From: Methanothrix harundinacea 6Ac
Lineage (GTDB): Archaea; Halobacteriota; Methanosarcinia; Methanotrichales; Methanotrichaceae
NCBI RefSeq assembly: GCF_000235565.1
Contig: NC_017527.1
Coordinates: 806,001 to 870,000, forward strand
DNA length: 64,000 nucleotides
Direction: 5' to 3'
Shown: positions 26,414 through 34,747 of the stretch, piece after piece
How the letters are laid out: each line of letters starts with the position of its first letter
Numbering within the stretch: the stretch's first letter is position 1
Made by a program: the position numbers and the translations under genes
Notes under the pieces: model-generated
The model's database searches: none
Told to the model about the DNA's origin: nothing
What the model saw: the letters and a program-made list of their open reading frames with translations, nothing else

Positions 26414-27568
26414 TCAATCCCTCATCTCGAAGGGGTAGGGGAAGATCTCCGAGACCATCTTCGTCGAGTAGTTCCCCTCCTCTCCCAGGACGACCAGGAT
26501 CCCCCGGCCGAACTCGAAGAGGATCTGCCGCTCCTCCCCCGTCGGGGCCGCGGCCCTCCCGTCGGGGAGACGGTTTATCACCGCCCGGATCTCGGAGTCC
26601 CCCTCGGAGATCGCCTTATAGATCGCCACCTTCAGGGCGCTGGTGGTGAGGCCGTAGAGGGCGTTCTCGACGTTGCAGCCGGTGTAGATCCTCCCCGAGG
26701 AGGTGAGGACCGCAGCGCCGACGGGGTAGCGGGAGTAGGGGGCGTAGGCGGACAAGCTAGCCTTCCGGGAGGCTTCTGCCAGGGCCGAAACCTCCGAGTC
26801 GTCCAGCTCCTGGACAAACCAGCTGCGGTAGAGCTGATCATATCTCCCGTCCTCCAGGAGCTCCACCATCGCCGCATCGATGGACCTGAGGAGCTCCGGA
26901 TCTCTCACCCCAAAGTAGAGGGAGTGCATCTCCCAGGGGGTGGCGAGAGGCCTGATCCCGGAATCGTCATGCAACCTCATCCAGAACCGGGTGGTGGAGC
27001 CTCCGCCGACGAAGGCGTCGGCCTCTCCCCCTTTGAGGGCCTGGAGGGCCTCCCCCTCGGATTCGTAAGCCAGAACCTCGATGCCGTTTCGATCCTTCAG
27101 GAGGTCGAAGGAGATGCTCCCGTTCTGCACCGCCACCTTTCTCCCTGCTAGCATATCGGCCGATATGACGTCGCCGTCATCCCGGACGAAGGTGAGGATG
27201 TCGAAGGTCCCGTGGGGGCGGGCTGTGAAGTTGAACTCGGCGAGCCTCTCCTCGGTCTTGACCAGACCGCCGATCACCTCCGCCACCCCCCGCTGGAAGG
27301 TGCGCTGCGCCTCGGTCCAGACCATCGGCTCGGGGATCAGCCGGAACCCCACCTCCTCCCCCAGGAGCCGGAGGAGGTCCAGCTCGAAGCCCCGGAGGGA
27401 GCCCCCCTCCTCATAGGTGAAGGGGGCGAAGTCCCGGTCGAATACAAACCGGAGATCGGCATCGTAGGACGCCTCTTCCGAACCATCGGCGAGGGCGCCG
27501 GAGGCGGGAGATCCGGCGGCAAGGATGATCGAAACCAGAAAGCCGATAAATGGCCAGATGCCTCTCAT
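26414..27568 (-). CDS. secreted solute-binding domain fused to a zinc-less cytidine-deaminase-like domain
   Basis: A continuous 384-residue frame. Residues 1-27 form a signal peptide. About 35-255 match a family-3 solute-binding (amino-acid type) domain: FVFDRDFAPFTYEEGGSLRG, GFELDLLRLLGEEVGF, then AGRKVAVQNGS and KGGEADAFVGG. About 265-384 resemble cytidine deaminase: AYAPYSRYPVGAAVLTSSGR, YTGCNVENALYGLT. However, the zinc and catalytic motif (C/H)AE reads SAL, and PCxxC reads PTGEE, so all three zinc ligands and the catalytic Glu are missing. The deaminase fold probably binds a ligand rather than reacting. Start ATG 27568 lacks a strong ribosome site. No transporter genes adjoin it. A secreted binding or sensing role is inferred; the fusion itself is read directly. 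Confidence 0.8.
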   Translation of the reverse strand: MRGIWPFIGFLVSIILAAGSPASGALADGSEEASYDADLRFVFDRDFAPFTYEEGGSLRGFELDLLRLLGEEVGFRLIPEPMVWTEAQRTFQRGVAEVIGGLVKTEERLAEFNFTARPHGTFDILTFVRDDGDVISADMLAGRKVAVQNGSISFDLLKDRNGIEVLAYESEGEALQALKGGEADAFVGGGSTTRFWMRLHDDSGIRPLATPWEMHSLYFGVRDPELLRSIDAAMVELLEDGRYDQLYRSWFVQELDDSEVSALAEASRKASLSAYAPYSRYPVGAAVLTSSGRIYTGCNVENALYGLTTSALKVAIYKAISEGDSEIRAVINRLPDGRAAAPTGEERQILFEFGRGILVVLGEEGNYSTKMVSEIFPYPFEMRD

Positions 27569-27736
27569 GGATGTACATGGCGGACTTGAGAATAAATTCT
27601 TTGTCGGTCCACCTTCATAGGTCCCGGTATCCCTCCCGGAGATCTCATCTTCTGGACGGGTGGGAGGTGGGATGATAATAAATTAATATGATCAAATCGA
27701 ATATTCTCCTCCATCCTGGGATAGAGCGAGGGGTCG

Positions 27737-27856
27737 ATGATGATCAAGCTCTTCAAGAGAGATAAGGAGATGACAGAGAAGGAGAGGGAGAGGAAGAAGA
27801 AGCAGGAAGAGAGGCGAAAGAGGGCTCAGGCCAGGGGTGAGAAGCCCATAAAATAG
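27737..27856 (+). CDS. possible 39-residue highly charged small protein
   Basis: The frame starts MMIKLFKRDKEMTEKERERK and consists almost wholly of Lys, Arg, Glu and Gln, predicting one long charged helix. GAGGGG lies three bases before the first ATG and six before the second. Its stop is 20 bases before the nucleotidase gene on the same strand, so the two may be cotranscribed. Such small charged proteins are common in archaea but poorly known. Confidence 0.5.
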   Translation: MMIKLFKRDKEMTEKERERKKKQEERRKRAQARGEKPIK

Positions 27857-27876
27857 GTCCCGGGAGGCGGACGGAT

Positions 27877-28473
27877 TTGAAGATTGCCGTGGACATCGAT
27901 GGGGTGCTGGCCGATCAGGTGGGTGCGGTCCTGGAGGTGATCGAGAGAGAGTATGGCGAGAGGTACCATAAGGGCGACGTCGACCGGGCAGACTGGACCT
28001 TCGGCGGGCGAAGGTTGTGGTCGGAGGTCGGGAGGCTATTGGCAGACCCGGAGTACACCTTGAACCTGCCGCTGATAGAGGGCTCTCAGGGTGGGGTAGA
28101 ACGGCTGAAAGACCATGAGGTCTTCGTAGTGACCGCCAGGCGCCCGGATGCGGAGGAGGCCACCAGGCGTTGGCTCAAAGCCCACTTTCCGTGCCTGAGG
28201 GGCTACTTCACCGCCGGGACCGGAACCAAGCATAAGATCCCCTCCGACGTATTGATCGACGACCTCGACCTCAACATCGTGGAGTTCGTCAGGAGCCACC
28301 CCCATCGCCGCGGGATCCTCTTCGTCCATCCCTGGAGCATCAACGGCACCGATATCGAGGATTACGCCGACCAGGTCTATTATTGCCCCGGATGGCCGAG
28401 GGTGGTGGAGGCGGTCGAGGAGATCGGAGGTCTGGGGTTGCCTCCATCCACCCATCGGCGGCCGCCGGTCTGA
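27877..28473 (+). CDS. HAD-family 5'(3')-deoxyribonucleotidase-like protein
   Basis: A 198-residue HAD hydrolase. The nucleophile motif DIDGVLAD opens the protein (residues 6-13). VVTARRPDAEEATRRWL (about 84-100) provides the Thr of motif II, and the acidic motif DVLIDDLDLNIVEF (about 127-140) binds Mg2+. The layout matches the 5'-nucleotidase, deoxy (NT5C) group, which dephosphorylates nucleoside monophosphates; related phosphatases are possible. The start is TTG at 27877 after GGGAGG. The last 12 residues are low-complexity. The charged small gene lies just upstream. Confidence 0.82.
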   Translation: MKIAVDIDGVLADQVGAVLEVIEREYGERYHKGDVDRADWTFGGRRLWSEVGRLLADPEYTLNLPLIEGSQGGVERLKDHEVFVVTARRPDAEEATRRWLKAHFPCLRGYFTAGTGTKHKIPSDVLIDDLDLNIVEFVRSHPHRRGILFVHPWSINGTDIEDYADQVYYCPGWPRVVEAVEEIGGLGLPPSTHRRPPV

Positions 28474-28512
28474 CCCCTCCTGGGATTTTGTCTCCTCTCC
28501 GCCGCATCAAGA

Positions 28513-28884
28513 TCATGCCAGCGCCTTCAGCCTCCGGATCTTCTCCATCACCTCGGCGTGCTCCCTCCTCTTCTCCTCTTCAAGCCGCCTTATGATCCCC
28601 TCGAGGGGGGTGCTGAGGGAGTAGACCGCCGGAGGGCGCCCTTTCCCCTGGGGCTGGGCCGTCCGCTCATCAATCCAGTCCTCCCCCCGGAGGCCATGAA
28701 CGGCGACGCTCACCTCGGACTGGCGTAGCCGCGTCGCCTCCTCGATCTCCTTTGATGTGGCCTCGCCAGCCTTGGAGATGTATGTGATCACCACCGCCAT
28801 CGCCCGCTGGATGCCGAGGCTCTGGAGGATCTCGACGAACTCGAGGTCCCCGTCGTCCAGCGACCTCGTCGATCCTTCGGTCAT
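28513..28884 (-). CDS. winged-helix regulator (archaeal TrmB/MarR-like)
   Basis: A 123-residue DNA-binding protein. A winged helix occupies about residues 25-95: IQRAMAVVITYISKAGEATS, EIEEATRLRQSEVSVAVHGL (recognition helix), then a wing with KGRPPAVYSLS. A charged helix at the C-terminus (about 98-120) probably mediates dimerisation. It is a common type among Methanosarcinales. AGGAGGTGAGATAA before the ATG is an excellent ribosome site. It starts five bases after the Sm-like gene stop, so it is cotranscribed with that gene. Targets are unknown. Confidence 0.8.
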   Translation of the reverse strand: MTEGSTRSLDDGDLEFVEILQSLGIQRAMAVVITYISKAGEATSKEIEEATRLRQSEVSVAVHGLRGEDWIDERTAQPQGKGRPPAVYSLSTPLEGIIRRLEEEKRREHAEVMEKIRRLKALA

Positions 28885-28889
28885 TTATC

Positions 28890-29183
28890 TCACCTCCTCC
28901 CAGCCCTCTTCTCCGGCCTCTCCTCGGCCTCGATCGAGGATATCGCCCCCTTGAAGATTATCAGCCTCTTACTCTGGCCCAGGTCTATCAAAAGCTCGTA
29001 GTTGTTGTATGCCTCAAGGACGCCCTTGATGGGCCGACCGTCCTTCATCCTGACCATGATCGGTCGATGGAGAAGCGAATCGAGGAACTGGGGAGGCCCT
29101 CCCTTAAAATCGTCCTCAGAACCCCCTGAGACGCTCTCCGGTTGGTCATCGACATTCTGGCCTATGCTAATGCTCTCCTTCAT
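28890..29183 (-). CDS. Sm-like protein with Hfq-like Sm2 motif
   Basis: A 97-residue RNA-binding protein. Residues about 1-30 are a polar tail. The Sm fold runs about 32-88: FLDSLLHRPIMVRMKDGRPI (Sm1, with VRMKDGRPIKGVLEAYNNY), then RLIIFKGAISSIE (Sm2). The Sm2 signature FKGAISSI resembles Hfq's YKHAIS more than the IRGD motif of typical archaeal SmAP. It probably forms a ring that binds U- or A-rich RNA. The TATA region (ATATATATCTTTATAG, minus strand, about 29215-29230) gives a short leader, with GGGAG before the ATG. It is cotranscribed with the winged-helix gene. Confidence 0.82.
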   Translation of the reverse strand: MKESISIGQNVDDQPESVSGGSEDDFKGGPPQFLDSLLHRPIMVRMKDGRPIKGVLEAYNNYELLIDLGQSKRLIIFKGAISSIEAEERPEKRAGRR

Positions 29184-29370
29184 TGCCGGCTCCCTCAGAG
29201 AGTAAGGGGCGCTATAAAGATATATATTTTTTGATATCTAAAATCCGCCGGGCCGCCGGTGGAGCGAGGGCGGAAGGAGGCGGGCCACCATCGGCGATGG
29301 TCTCTCTGGTCCTTCGGATTCAAAAAGGGGCGGCGTCCTTCGAGGTGCCGCCGACGCATCCGATGGCGGA

Positions 29371-29880
29371 TCACCTCCAAAAGATGGGAACGAACCGAGG
29401 CTCAGGTTTGTATATGGGCCTATAGCCTCGCGGATCCTTCCACCAGCTGCCATCTATGTGAGCCGGTTGGACGGGGCCGTAATAATACATCGGCGGGGCG
29501 GCATCATCCAGGAAGGATCGGGCAACGGGATACCATTCGTCCTGGCCGGCTCTATCATCGTAGAGCCCCCCGAAGATGGGATAGCTGTAGAATCCGTAGC
29601 GGCTCCGGTAGATGCTGCCATCCAGGAAGGATCGGGCTACGGGATACCACTCATCGTGAAATAACCTGTCATCATAAAGGCCGACGGCGATAGGATAGCC
29701 GAACCGGCCATAGGTGGTGATGAAGCCGACGTCGGATGAAAGCCAGTCCGGCGGCACCAGGCTTGATCCCTCTTGGAACGGCTCCGCCGCATCCCTCCCC
29801 GTTGGCGCCTCCGGTGGCGGCATCCCTCCGGCGGCCGATGCCAGAAGGAGGCAAAATATAGCCAGCACAGGTCCTCTCAT
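29371..29880 (-). CDS. secreted Tyr-rich protein with two 38-residue repeats
   Basis: A predicted secreted protein of 169 residues: signal peptide (GPVLAIFCLLLASAAGG), a Pro-rich linker, then two tandem repeats of about 38 residues sharing GLYDDR, DEWYPVARSFLD and an aromatic YGF/YP segment. The C-terminal 40 residues are rich in Tyr, Pro and Trp. The repeats are also visible in DNA (about 29507-29580 and 29624-29700). ATG 29880 has GAGGAGG upstream and lies about 45 bases after a TATA box (GTTATAAACC, about 29922-29932, minus strand) that overlaps the longer frame. Unknown family, possibly a cell-surface or sheath component. Confidence 0.65.
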   Translation of the reverse strand: MRGPVLAIFCLLLASAAGGMPPPEAPTGRDAAEPFQEGSSLVPPDWLSSDVGFITTYGRFGYPIAVGLYDDRLFHDEWYPVARSFLDGSIYRSRYGFYSYPIFGGLYDDRAGQDEWYPVARSFLDDAAPPMYYYGPVQPAHIDGSWWKDPRGYRPIYKPEPRFVPIFWR

Positions 29881-30143
29881 ATCACTAACCTCCTCTTCTC
29901 CGGTATAGCATTTTATGATCAAGGTTTATAACAATTACGCCGATACGAAAAGCTGACACCTAGCAGATCTGGGAGGCATAATCCGCAGTCCCATCAATCT
30001 GGGGACTGTGGGCCGTCCAGAGGGCGCCCCGCCGCCGCCATCCTCCATTCTTCATGCGTCCACCCCCGAGAAGGAGCCTCTCCCGGTCGGGGGCGGCGAG
30101 AAGCCTTTAATGGAGGAAGGAGAATATGGATAGGAGGATAATC

Positions 30144-30416
30144 ATGGTTAAGCTATCAGGTGAGCCGGGAAAGAGCTCGATGAAGTTCAGCGCTGAGAAG
30201 GGTTTTGATCAGTTCAAGCAGAAGTTCTCCTTGACCAGCTCGGAGGCCGCGGCCTTTCTGAGGGCGCTCGCCGAGGAGATCGAGGCCGGAGGGGCGGTCA
30301 GCATCGCCTACGGCGAGGTCTCCATCTCGGTAAATGCCGCGCCTCCCATCGAGCTTGAGGTTGAGCTGGAGGAGGGCGAGCTCGAGATCGAGATGAAGCT
30401 GAAGGCGAGGGCCTGA
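30144..30416 (+). CDS. amphi-Trp domain small protein
   Basis: A 90-residue protein resembling the amphi-Trp family of haloarchaea and methanogens. LTSSEAAAFLRALAEEIEAG forms a helix, then strands follow (VSISVNAAPPIELEVELEEG, ELEIEMKL), the acidic beta-hairpin of the family. The signature Trp at the end appears replaced by Leu (KLKA). Two ATGs are possible, 30126 and 30144, each with a GGAGG-type site; 30144 is chosen because its site is closer to optimal. Function in the family is unknown. It stands alone. Confidence 0.7.
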   Translation: MVKLSGEPGKSSMKFSAEKGFDQFKQKFSLTSSEAAAFLRALAEEIEAGGAVSIAYGEVSISVNAAPPIELEVELEEGELEIEMKLKARA

Positions 30417-30597
30417 GCCTTGAAACGGACGGCTCAAATCTGAGATCGGCCCGCCAACGGCGGCCGATGGCGTCCGCCATTTTTCCAACGCCCCTTATCC
30501 TTCCTTGATCATGGGCCGCGGCCCTTCGGAAGGGCGGATCTTCCCTCTCGCCACCCCATAACCTCTCAGGATCGAGGATGAACGATGGTTCTTGCCA

Positions 30598-30888
30598 TCA
30601 TCCCGCCCCGCCCCTCTCCGCCTGGGCCCTGACCAAAGCGCCGTAGGCCTCCCCCGCCTCCGTCAGGGCGATGGTCCCGTCGGCGACCTCGATCAGTCCC
30701 GCCAGCTCCAGCCGATGGAGGTGGTAGCCGAGCATCTTAGGGCCGACGGCCCCGGAGATCCCCTCGACCGAGAGGCACCCCTCCACCATCAGGATGATCA
30801 TCCTCCTCCGGATCGGGCTCTCGAGGGCGTGATGGACGAGGGCCATCTCCTCGGGGGACTCGGGCTTCGGCTTCTTTCCGATCTTCAT
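30598..30888 (-). CDS. winged-helix regulator (ArsR-like)
   Basis: A 96-residue DNA-binding protein from ATG 30888. VHHALESPIRRRMIILMVEG begins the winged helix, VEGISGAVGPKMLGYHLHRL is the recognition region, and AGLIEVADGTIALTEAGEAY the wing and end. The frame extends to 31074, but the extra 62 residues are low-complexity and overlap the next small gene, so I exclude them. No strong ribosome site precedes the ATG, so a leaderless transcript is possible. Target unknown. Confidence 0.75.
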   Translation of the reverse strand: MKIGKKPKPESPEEMALVHHALESPIRRRMIILMVEGCLSVEGISGAVGPKMLGYHLHRLELAGLIEVADGTIALTEAGEAYGALVRAQAERGGAG

Positions 30889-31070
30889 GGAGGTCTGATG
30901 GCGGAGGGGGAGTATCCCCGTTTCGGTGGCGGATTGAGGGTCGGCGGCTGAACGATAATCTCGGAGCTCCGGTCCCTCGGTCCGCTGGACCATCGGTTTC
31001 TGGGGCACCGGGTTGAGAAAGGGTCTAGAAAAAAAGTATGGTGCGGCTCCAGCGCCGTCGCCATCATCCT

Positions 31071-31259
31071 TCAACGATCCTTGAACCTCGTCCTCGGCTC
31101 CTCTCTGGCCATGCCGTCATCGGGGGGCTCGCCCGGCCCGCTGCTATGCTCTTCGCTGTGGTCGTAGTAGTTCTCGTCGCCGGAAGCCACGTCGGCGACC
31201 CCTCCACAGAATATGCCGAGGGCCGCCAGGGCGGCCAATATGAGAAGGGCTCTCTTCAT
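31071..31259 (-). CDS. small secreted acidic protein
   Basis: A 62-residue protein: signal or anchor segment (RALLILAALAALGIFCGGVA) followed by a polar tail rich in Glu, Asp, Ser and His. The ATG at 31259 lies eight bases after GGAGG; the longer frame (from 31274) contains that ribosome site. A TATA-like TTTAAGTATAATT (minus strand, about 31292-31304) is upstream. The cysteine in IFCGG might be lipidated but the lipobox is poor. Unknown function. Confidence 0.6.
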   Translation of the reverse strand: MKRALLILAALAALGIFCGGVADVASGDENYYDHSEEHSSGPGEPPDDGMAREEPRTRFKDR

Positions 31260-31536
31260 CGAAGACGCCTCCATCTTTAATGTAGTATGTAATTATACTT
31301 AAATGCTTTGAAATTATCCTGAAGGGATGGAGATGGTCATCGGCAAATTCCCTGATCGAAACCCTGACGATAATTGATCTGACATTAGCGATGGGCTTGG
31401 ATTCGATGGGTGGGAGATCGGCCACCCAGGGAGGCCCAACCGGAGGCCTCTGGGGCAACTCCCCAGATTTCGCCGTTTGAGCCTCTTCAGAGCCGGTCCG
31501 CCCTCCTCCTCTTGAGGTCAAGGCGGCCGGTACTCC

Positions 31537-32049
31537 TCAGGCCGATAGGATCTTCTCAGCCTCCAGCTCCTCCGCCGGAACCGGCTCCTTCTCCTCGTCG
31601 GGATAGCCGAAGGCGATCATCGACTCAACCCTGATATATTCGGGAAGACGAAGAATTGAACGGACGTACTCCTCACTGGTCACGGAATCGGTGTGCATCC
31701 GGAGCCTTATCTGGATCCAGCAGGATCCGAGGCCGAGGCTCTGACCCGCCAGCTGCAGGATGATCGATGCTATGGAGCAGTCCTCGATCCAGACGTCCGA
31801 CTCTCCCTCGTCGGCGCAGACGACGACCCCTAGCCTCGCCCCCGCGAGGAAGGACGACCCGCTCTCCTTCGCCCTCGACAGGGCCGCAAGCTTTCCTCGA
31901 TCTGTGACGAAGACGAACCTCCAGGGCCTGAAGTTCCTCGACGTGGGCGACCTGAGGGCCGCCTCCTTCAGAAGCTCCACGACCTCGGCCTCTATATCCT
32001 CGTCCCTGTACTTCCTCACGCTCCTCCTCTTTCTCAGCAAATCCAGCAT
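31537..32049 (-). CDS. nitroreductase-family flavoprotein
   Basis: A 170-residue FMN-binding oxidoreductase. RKRRSVRKYRDEDIEAEVV, then LRSPTSRNFRPWRFVFVTD, are the N-terminal FMN-contact region. WIEDCSIASIILQLAGQSLG with GLGSCWIQ form the central dimer and flavin segment, and MIAFGYPDEEKEP is the C-terminal motif. The length and layout fit small archaeal nitroreductases that reduce quinones, nitro compounds or flavins with NAD(P)H; the natural substrate is unknown. ATG follows GGAGCAGG. It borders the AT-rich island at 32.1 kb. Confidence 0.88.
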   Translation of the reverse strand: MLDLLRKRRSVRKYRDEDIEAEVVELLKEAALRSPTSRNFRPWRFVFVTDRGKLAALSRAKESGSSFLAGARLGVVVCADEGESDVWIEDCSIASIILQLAGQSLGLGSCWIQIRLRMHTDSVTSEEYVRSILRLPEYIRVESMIAFGYPDEEKEPVPAEELEAEKILSA

Positions 32050-32367
32050 GAATCCTGCTCCGATCTATTCCGTGGCTTTTCATATATCACATAAATAATC
32101 TTAATTCTTCGGCCAGAGGCGCATGAAATCCTATTCGAATTTTCCTCAATAGCGTTGATGGTTCGCGATCGCAGAGTCGTGAGATTCATAGTCTTTGACT
32201 TAGCATTGAGGAATCTCGTCTTGTTTCAGCTCTATTCGCCCTTAGCCTAAACCGCTAATTCTATTAGCGCTATCATATTAGGCTATTTAAACTCAATTAT
32301 ATCAGATTGCATAAGAGTATATGATGTCGTTATGTTTATAAATGATTGGGGACACAAGGGACTAGAT

Positions 32368-32796
32368 ATGTTAAAAGAATATGTTGAAAGAATTAGCATG
32401 AATATGGTAATCTTCGCTTTATCTCTTGTTTTTTTTTGTCTCTGCCAAGTATCTGGCGCCATAGGATGCGGCGAGTTGTCTACTAATCATGCGATATCCG
32501 AGACATATACTGATACAACAATTCCGCAATCAACGGCAACGATTTATTGTAGCTATTCTAATGCTAAAATCTTGCGTAGAACTTATTCTAATGGTATCCT
32601 CAGTAAATGGAAAAATATAGGCACAACTAATGATCAAGGAAGTATTTCTGTGAATAATTTGTCTCCGGGTATCTGGTATAAATTTTATTGTGAAAAGAAA
32701 TCAGGCAGTTGTACGTACTATGGATACTCTAGATGGTTTATGGCTTATTCAGGAAGAAATGAACAGGTGTATATATCAATGATGAAAAAATGTTAG
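32368..32796 (+). CDS. small secreted protein, unknown, AT-rich
   Basis: A 142-residue protein with a signal peptide (about 12-34, MVIFALSLVFFCLCQVSGA) and a short beta-rich mature domain with about six cysteines. TNDQGSISVNNLSPGIWYKF resembles the repeat of carboxypeptidase-regulatory or Ig-like domains. The frame opens at 32332, but TATA box GTTTATAAATG (about 32334-32344) overlaps that start; ATG 32368 lies about 25 bases downstream, so a leaderless start is preferred. It ends 29 bases before the pentapeptide-repeat gene, likely the same operon. Confidence 0.65.
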   Translation: MLKEYVERISMNMVIFALSLVFFCLCQVSGAIGCGELSTNHAISETYTDTTIPQSTATIYCSYSNAKILRRTYSNGILSKWKNIGTTNDQGSISVNNLSPGIWYKFYCEKKSGSCTYYGYSRWFMAYSGRNEQVYISMMKKC

Positions 32797-32825
32797 ATTT
32801 GACAAAATTTGATCTATAAGGGAAT

Positions 32826-34670
32826 ATGATGCTAATAAATTGTATTATTCGTGTATGTTTGATATCCCTTCTACTTGTTTCTACTCCTCAGGCCCAGTTA
32901 TATTGGGGGTTTGATAATAATTTTGATGACTGGAAACGTATCGGTTCTGCGCCTCAGTGGGAGAACTATAGCCTAGAAGAAGCGATTAAGTGGTATGATC
33001 AATGGGGTGGGTATCAAGGAGTAATTGTTATTGATGCAGGATACCATCCCAGACTTGGCATTGATGCAAGTGGTGGAATTGAAAAAAAAATATTGTTGCC
33101 CGAAAATGCTCGTAATATAATATTTAATATCGCAAAAGAAGATCATGATGGCGGTTTTCGAGCAATATTAATAGATCAAAACGGTTATCAACATTCTTTA
33201 GGGGATATTATTCTTAAATCTGGAGATAAACGACAGATTTGCTACGATATATCGACCTTAGCCGGATCAAGAATCACCTTGCAAGCTTATGCATTTGGAG
33301 CTGGAACTGATAATTCAGGTTGTGATTCAGATGCCGGAAAGTGTTGTTTTGAGTATATTGGCATAGATTCAATTGAAATTAAATCTTCTGAAGATATTTT
33401 TCCAATCCAAGAAGTGAATGATGCTATTAATCCACCTGATTATCTAGAGAATAATATTAAAATAATTTATGCCAGCGATATTTTAAAAAATATTTCCTAT
33501 AAAAATCATGTAAATTATGACAACTGCGTGATTAAAGGAGATATTGACTTAGAAGACAATGTTATAGATTCGCCATTATATATAACTAATTCAATATTCG
33601 AAGGAGATATCAACTTTAAACGCACTAAATTTAATAATAATATTAGTTTTTATGGATCACATTTCCTAAACGATGTTCACTTCGAAGAATCTGTCTTCAG
33701 TAGAACTGCTACTTTTACTTATGTTTATTTCTATGGATTCGCCTTCTTTAAGAATTCCCAATTTAATAATGATTCTTATTTTAATTATGCCGATTTTAGT
33801 ATGGATGCTTACTTTAGCATGTGCAAATTTAGTGGTTATGCATCCTTTCTGAGATCGCAGTTCCTCGGCGATTCTAATTTTGATGATACTGAATTCCAAA
33901 AATACGCTGACTTCAAAGAATCAAATTTTGTAGGATTAGCAGATTATTCGAGAGCTATTTTTATAGTTGATGCTGACTTTATCGGTTCGCATTTCTCAGA
34001 TAATTTAATTTTTAATGAATCTAAGTTCTATACATTGAAACTAAATAGCATATCGCTTGATAGTGATTCTGAATTGTCATTAACAGATTCAGGAATTACC
34101 CGATACGATTACAGTAACATTTTAGTTGATTGGAATGATATTAGAGATCATCTATCCTATGATGAAGTTGTATATTTAAGTTTAATAAGAAACTTTAAAG
34201 ATTTAGGTGTATTCGACGATGCTTATAATTGCTATTATCAATACAGAAGAGAAAGCCAATCAATAAAGCCGTGGAAAGATCTAACTAAATACGTTGATAT
34301 TTTAAGTGGTCTATCCTGCGGTTATGGGGTACGTCCCAGTTATCCTCTCGCTTGGAGCTGTAGCTTAGTGCTTTTTTTTGGATTACTATTCTGGAGCCAG
34401 AAGAGTCTTCAAAAATCGATTTGTCCTTTCATGCCAAGAGATGTAAATAATAAAATTAGCTCTTCAAATAAAAACGAGAGATCAAGCGAATCGATATCAA
34501 TCTCAGAAGCTATCTATTTCAGTACTCTTATTTTCTTTCACACTCATCCACCAGCTCATTGGTATCCTTCAGGAAAATGGAAGTTTGTTGTAGTAATCGA
34601 AGATATAGCTGGATGGCTATTCTTAGCTATTTTTGTAGTTGTTTTAGTAAATAGAATTATCACTTGGTAG
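32826..34670 (+). CDS. membrane protein: jelly-roll domain, pentapeptide repeats and channel-like C-terminus
   Basis: A 614-residue protein in three parts. After a signal peptide (about 1-23), residues about 24-190 form a beta-rich domain beginning LYWGFDNNFDDWKRIGSAPQ, like a carbohydrate-binding jelly roll. About 225-430 are degenerate pentapeptide repeats with Phe or Leu at the core (ADFKESNFVG, ASFLRSQFLG, AYFSMCKFSG). The C-terminal part has a hydrophobic segment (PLAWSCSLVLFFGLLFW, about 515), a polar linker, a re-entrant-like AIYFSTLIFFHTHPPAHWYP and a last helix (WLFLAIFVVVLV). This resembles two-helix channel modules, but the TxGYGD filter is replaced. Base use is AT-rich, unlike neighbours. 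A pore or anchor role is inferred. Confidence 0.75.
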   Translation: MMLINCIIRVCLISLLLVSTPQAQLYWGFDNNFDDWKRIGSAPQWENYSLEEAIKWYDQWGGYQGVIVIDAGYHPRLGIDASGGIEKKILLPENARNIIFNIAKEDHDGGFRAILIDQNGYQHSLGDIILKSGDKRQICYDISTLAGSRITLQAYAFGAGTDNSGCDSDAGKCCFEYIGIDSIEIKSSEDIFPIQEVNDAINPPDYLENNIKIIYASDILKNISYKNHVNYDNCVIKGDIDLEDNVIDSPLYITNSIFEGDINFKRTKFNNNISFYGSHFLNDVHFEESVFSRTATFTYVYFYGFAFFKNSQFNNDSYFNYADFSMDAYFSMCKFSGYASFLRSQFLGDSNFDDTEFQKYADFKESNFVGLADYSRAIFIVDADFIGSHFSDNLIFNESKFYTLKLNSISLDSDSELSLTDSGITRYDYSNILVDWNDIRDHLSYDEVVYLSLIRNFKDLGVFDDAYNCYYQYRRESQSIKPWKDLTKYVDILSGLSCGYGVRPSYPLAWSCSLVLFFGLLFWSQKSLQKSICPFMPRDVNNKISSSNKNERSSESISISEAIYFSTLIFFHTHPPAHWYPSGKWKFVVVIEDIAGWLFLAIFVVVLVNRIITW

Positions 34671-34747
34671 CTATCCTTGATTAGCTCCATTAGGAGAAAA
34701 TGACGAATAATATTTATGAGGAATTCAAGTTGAATAATCCTTCAACC

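Larger units (their letters stand above)
32100..34745. other. AT-rich island, probably horizontally acquired
   Basis: About 2.6 kb of clearly lower GC than its surroundings, with A/T-ending codons, containing two plus-strand genes. The left border follows the nitroreductase promoter; the right border meets a truncated DUF763 gene. No transposase, integrase, direct repeat or tRNA target is visible. Transfer followed by loss of part of DUF763 is the simplest reading. Confidence 0.65.
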
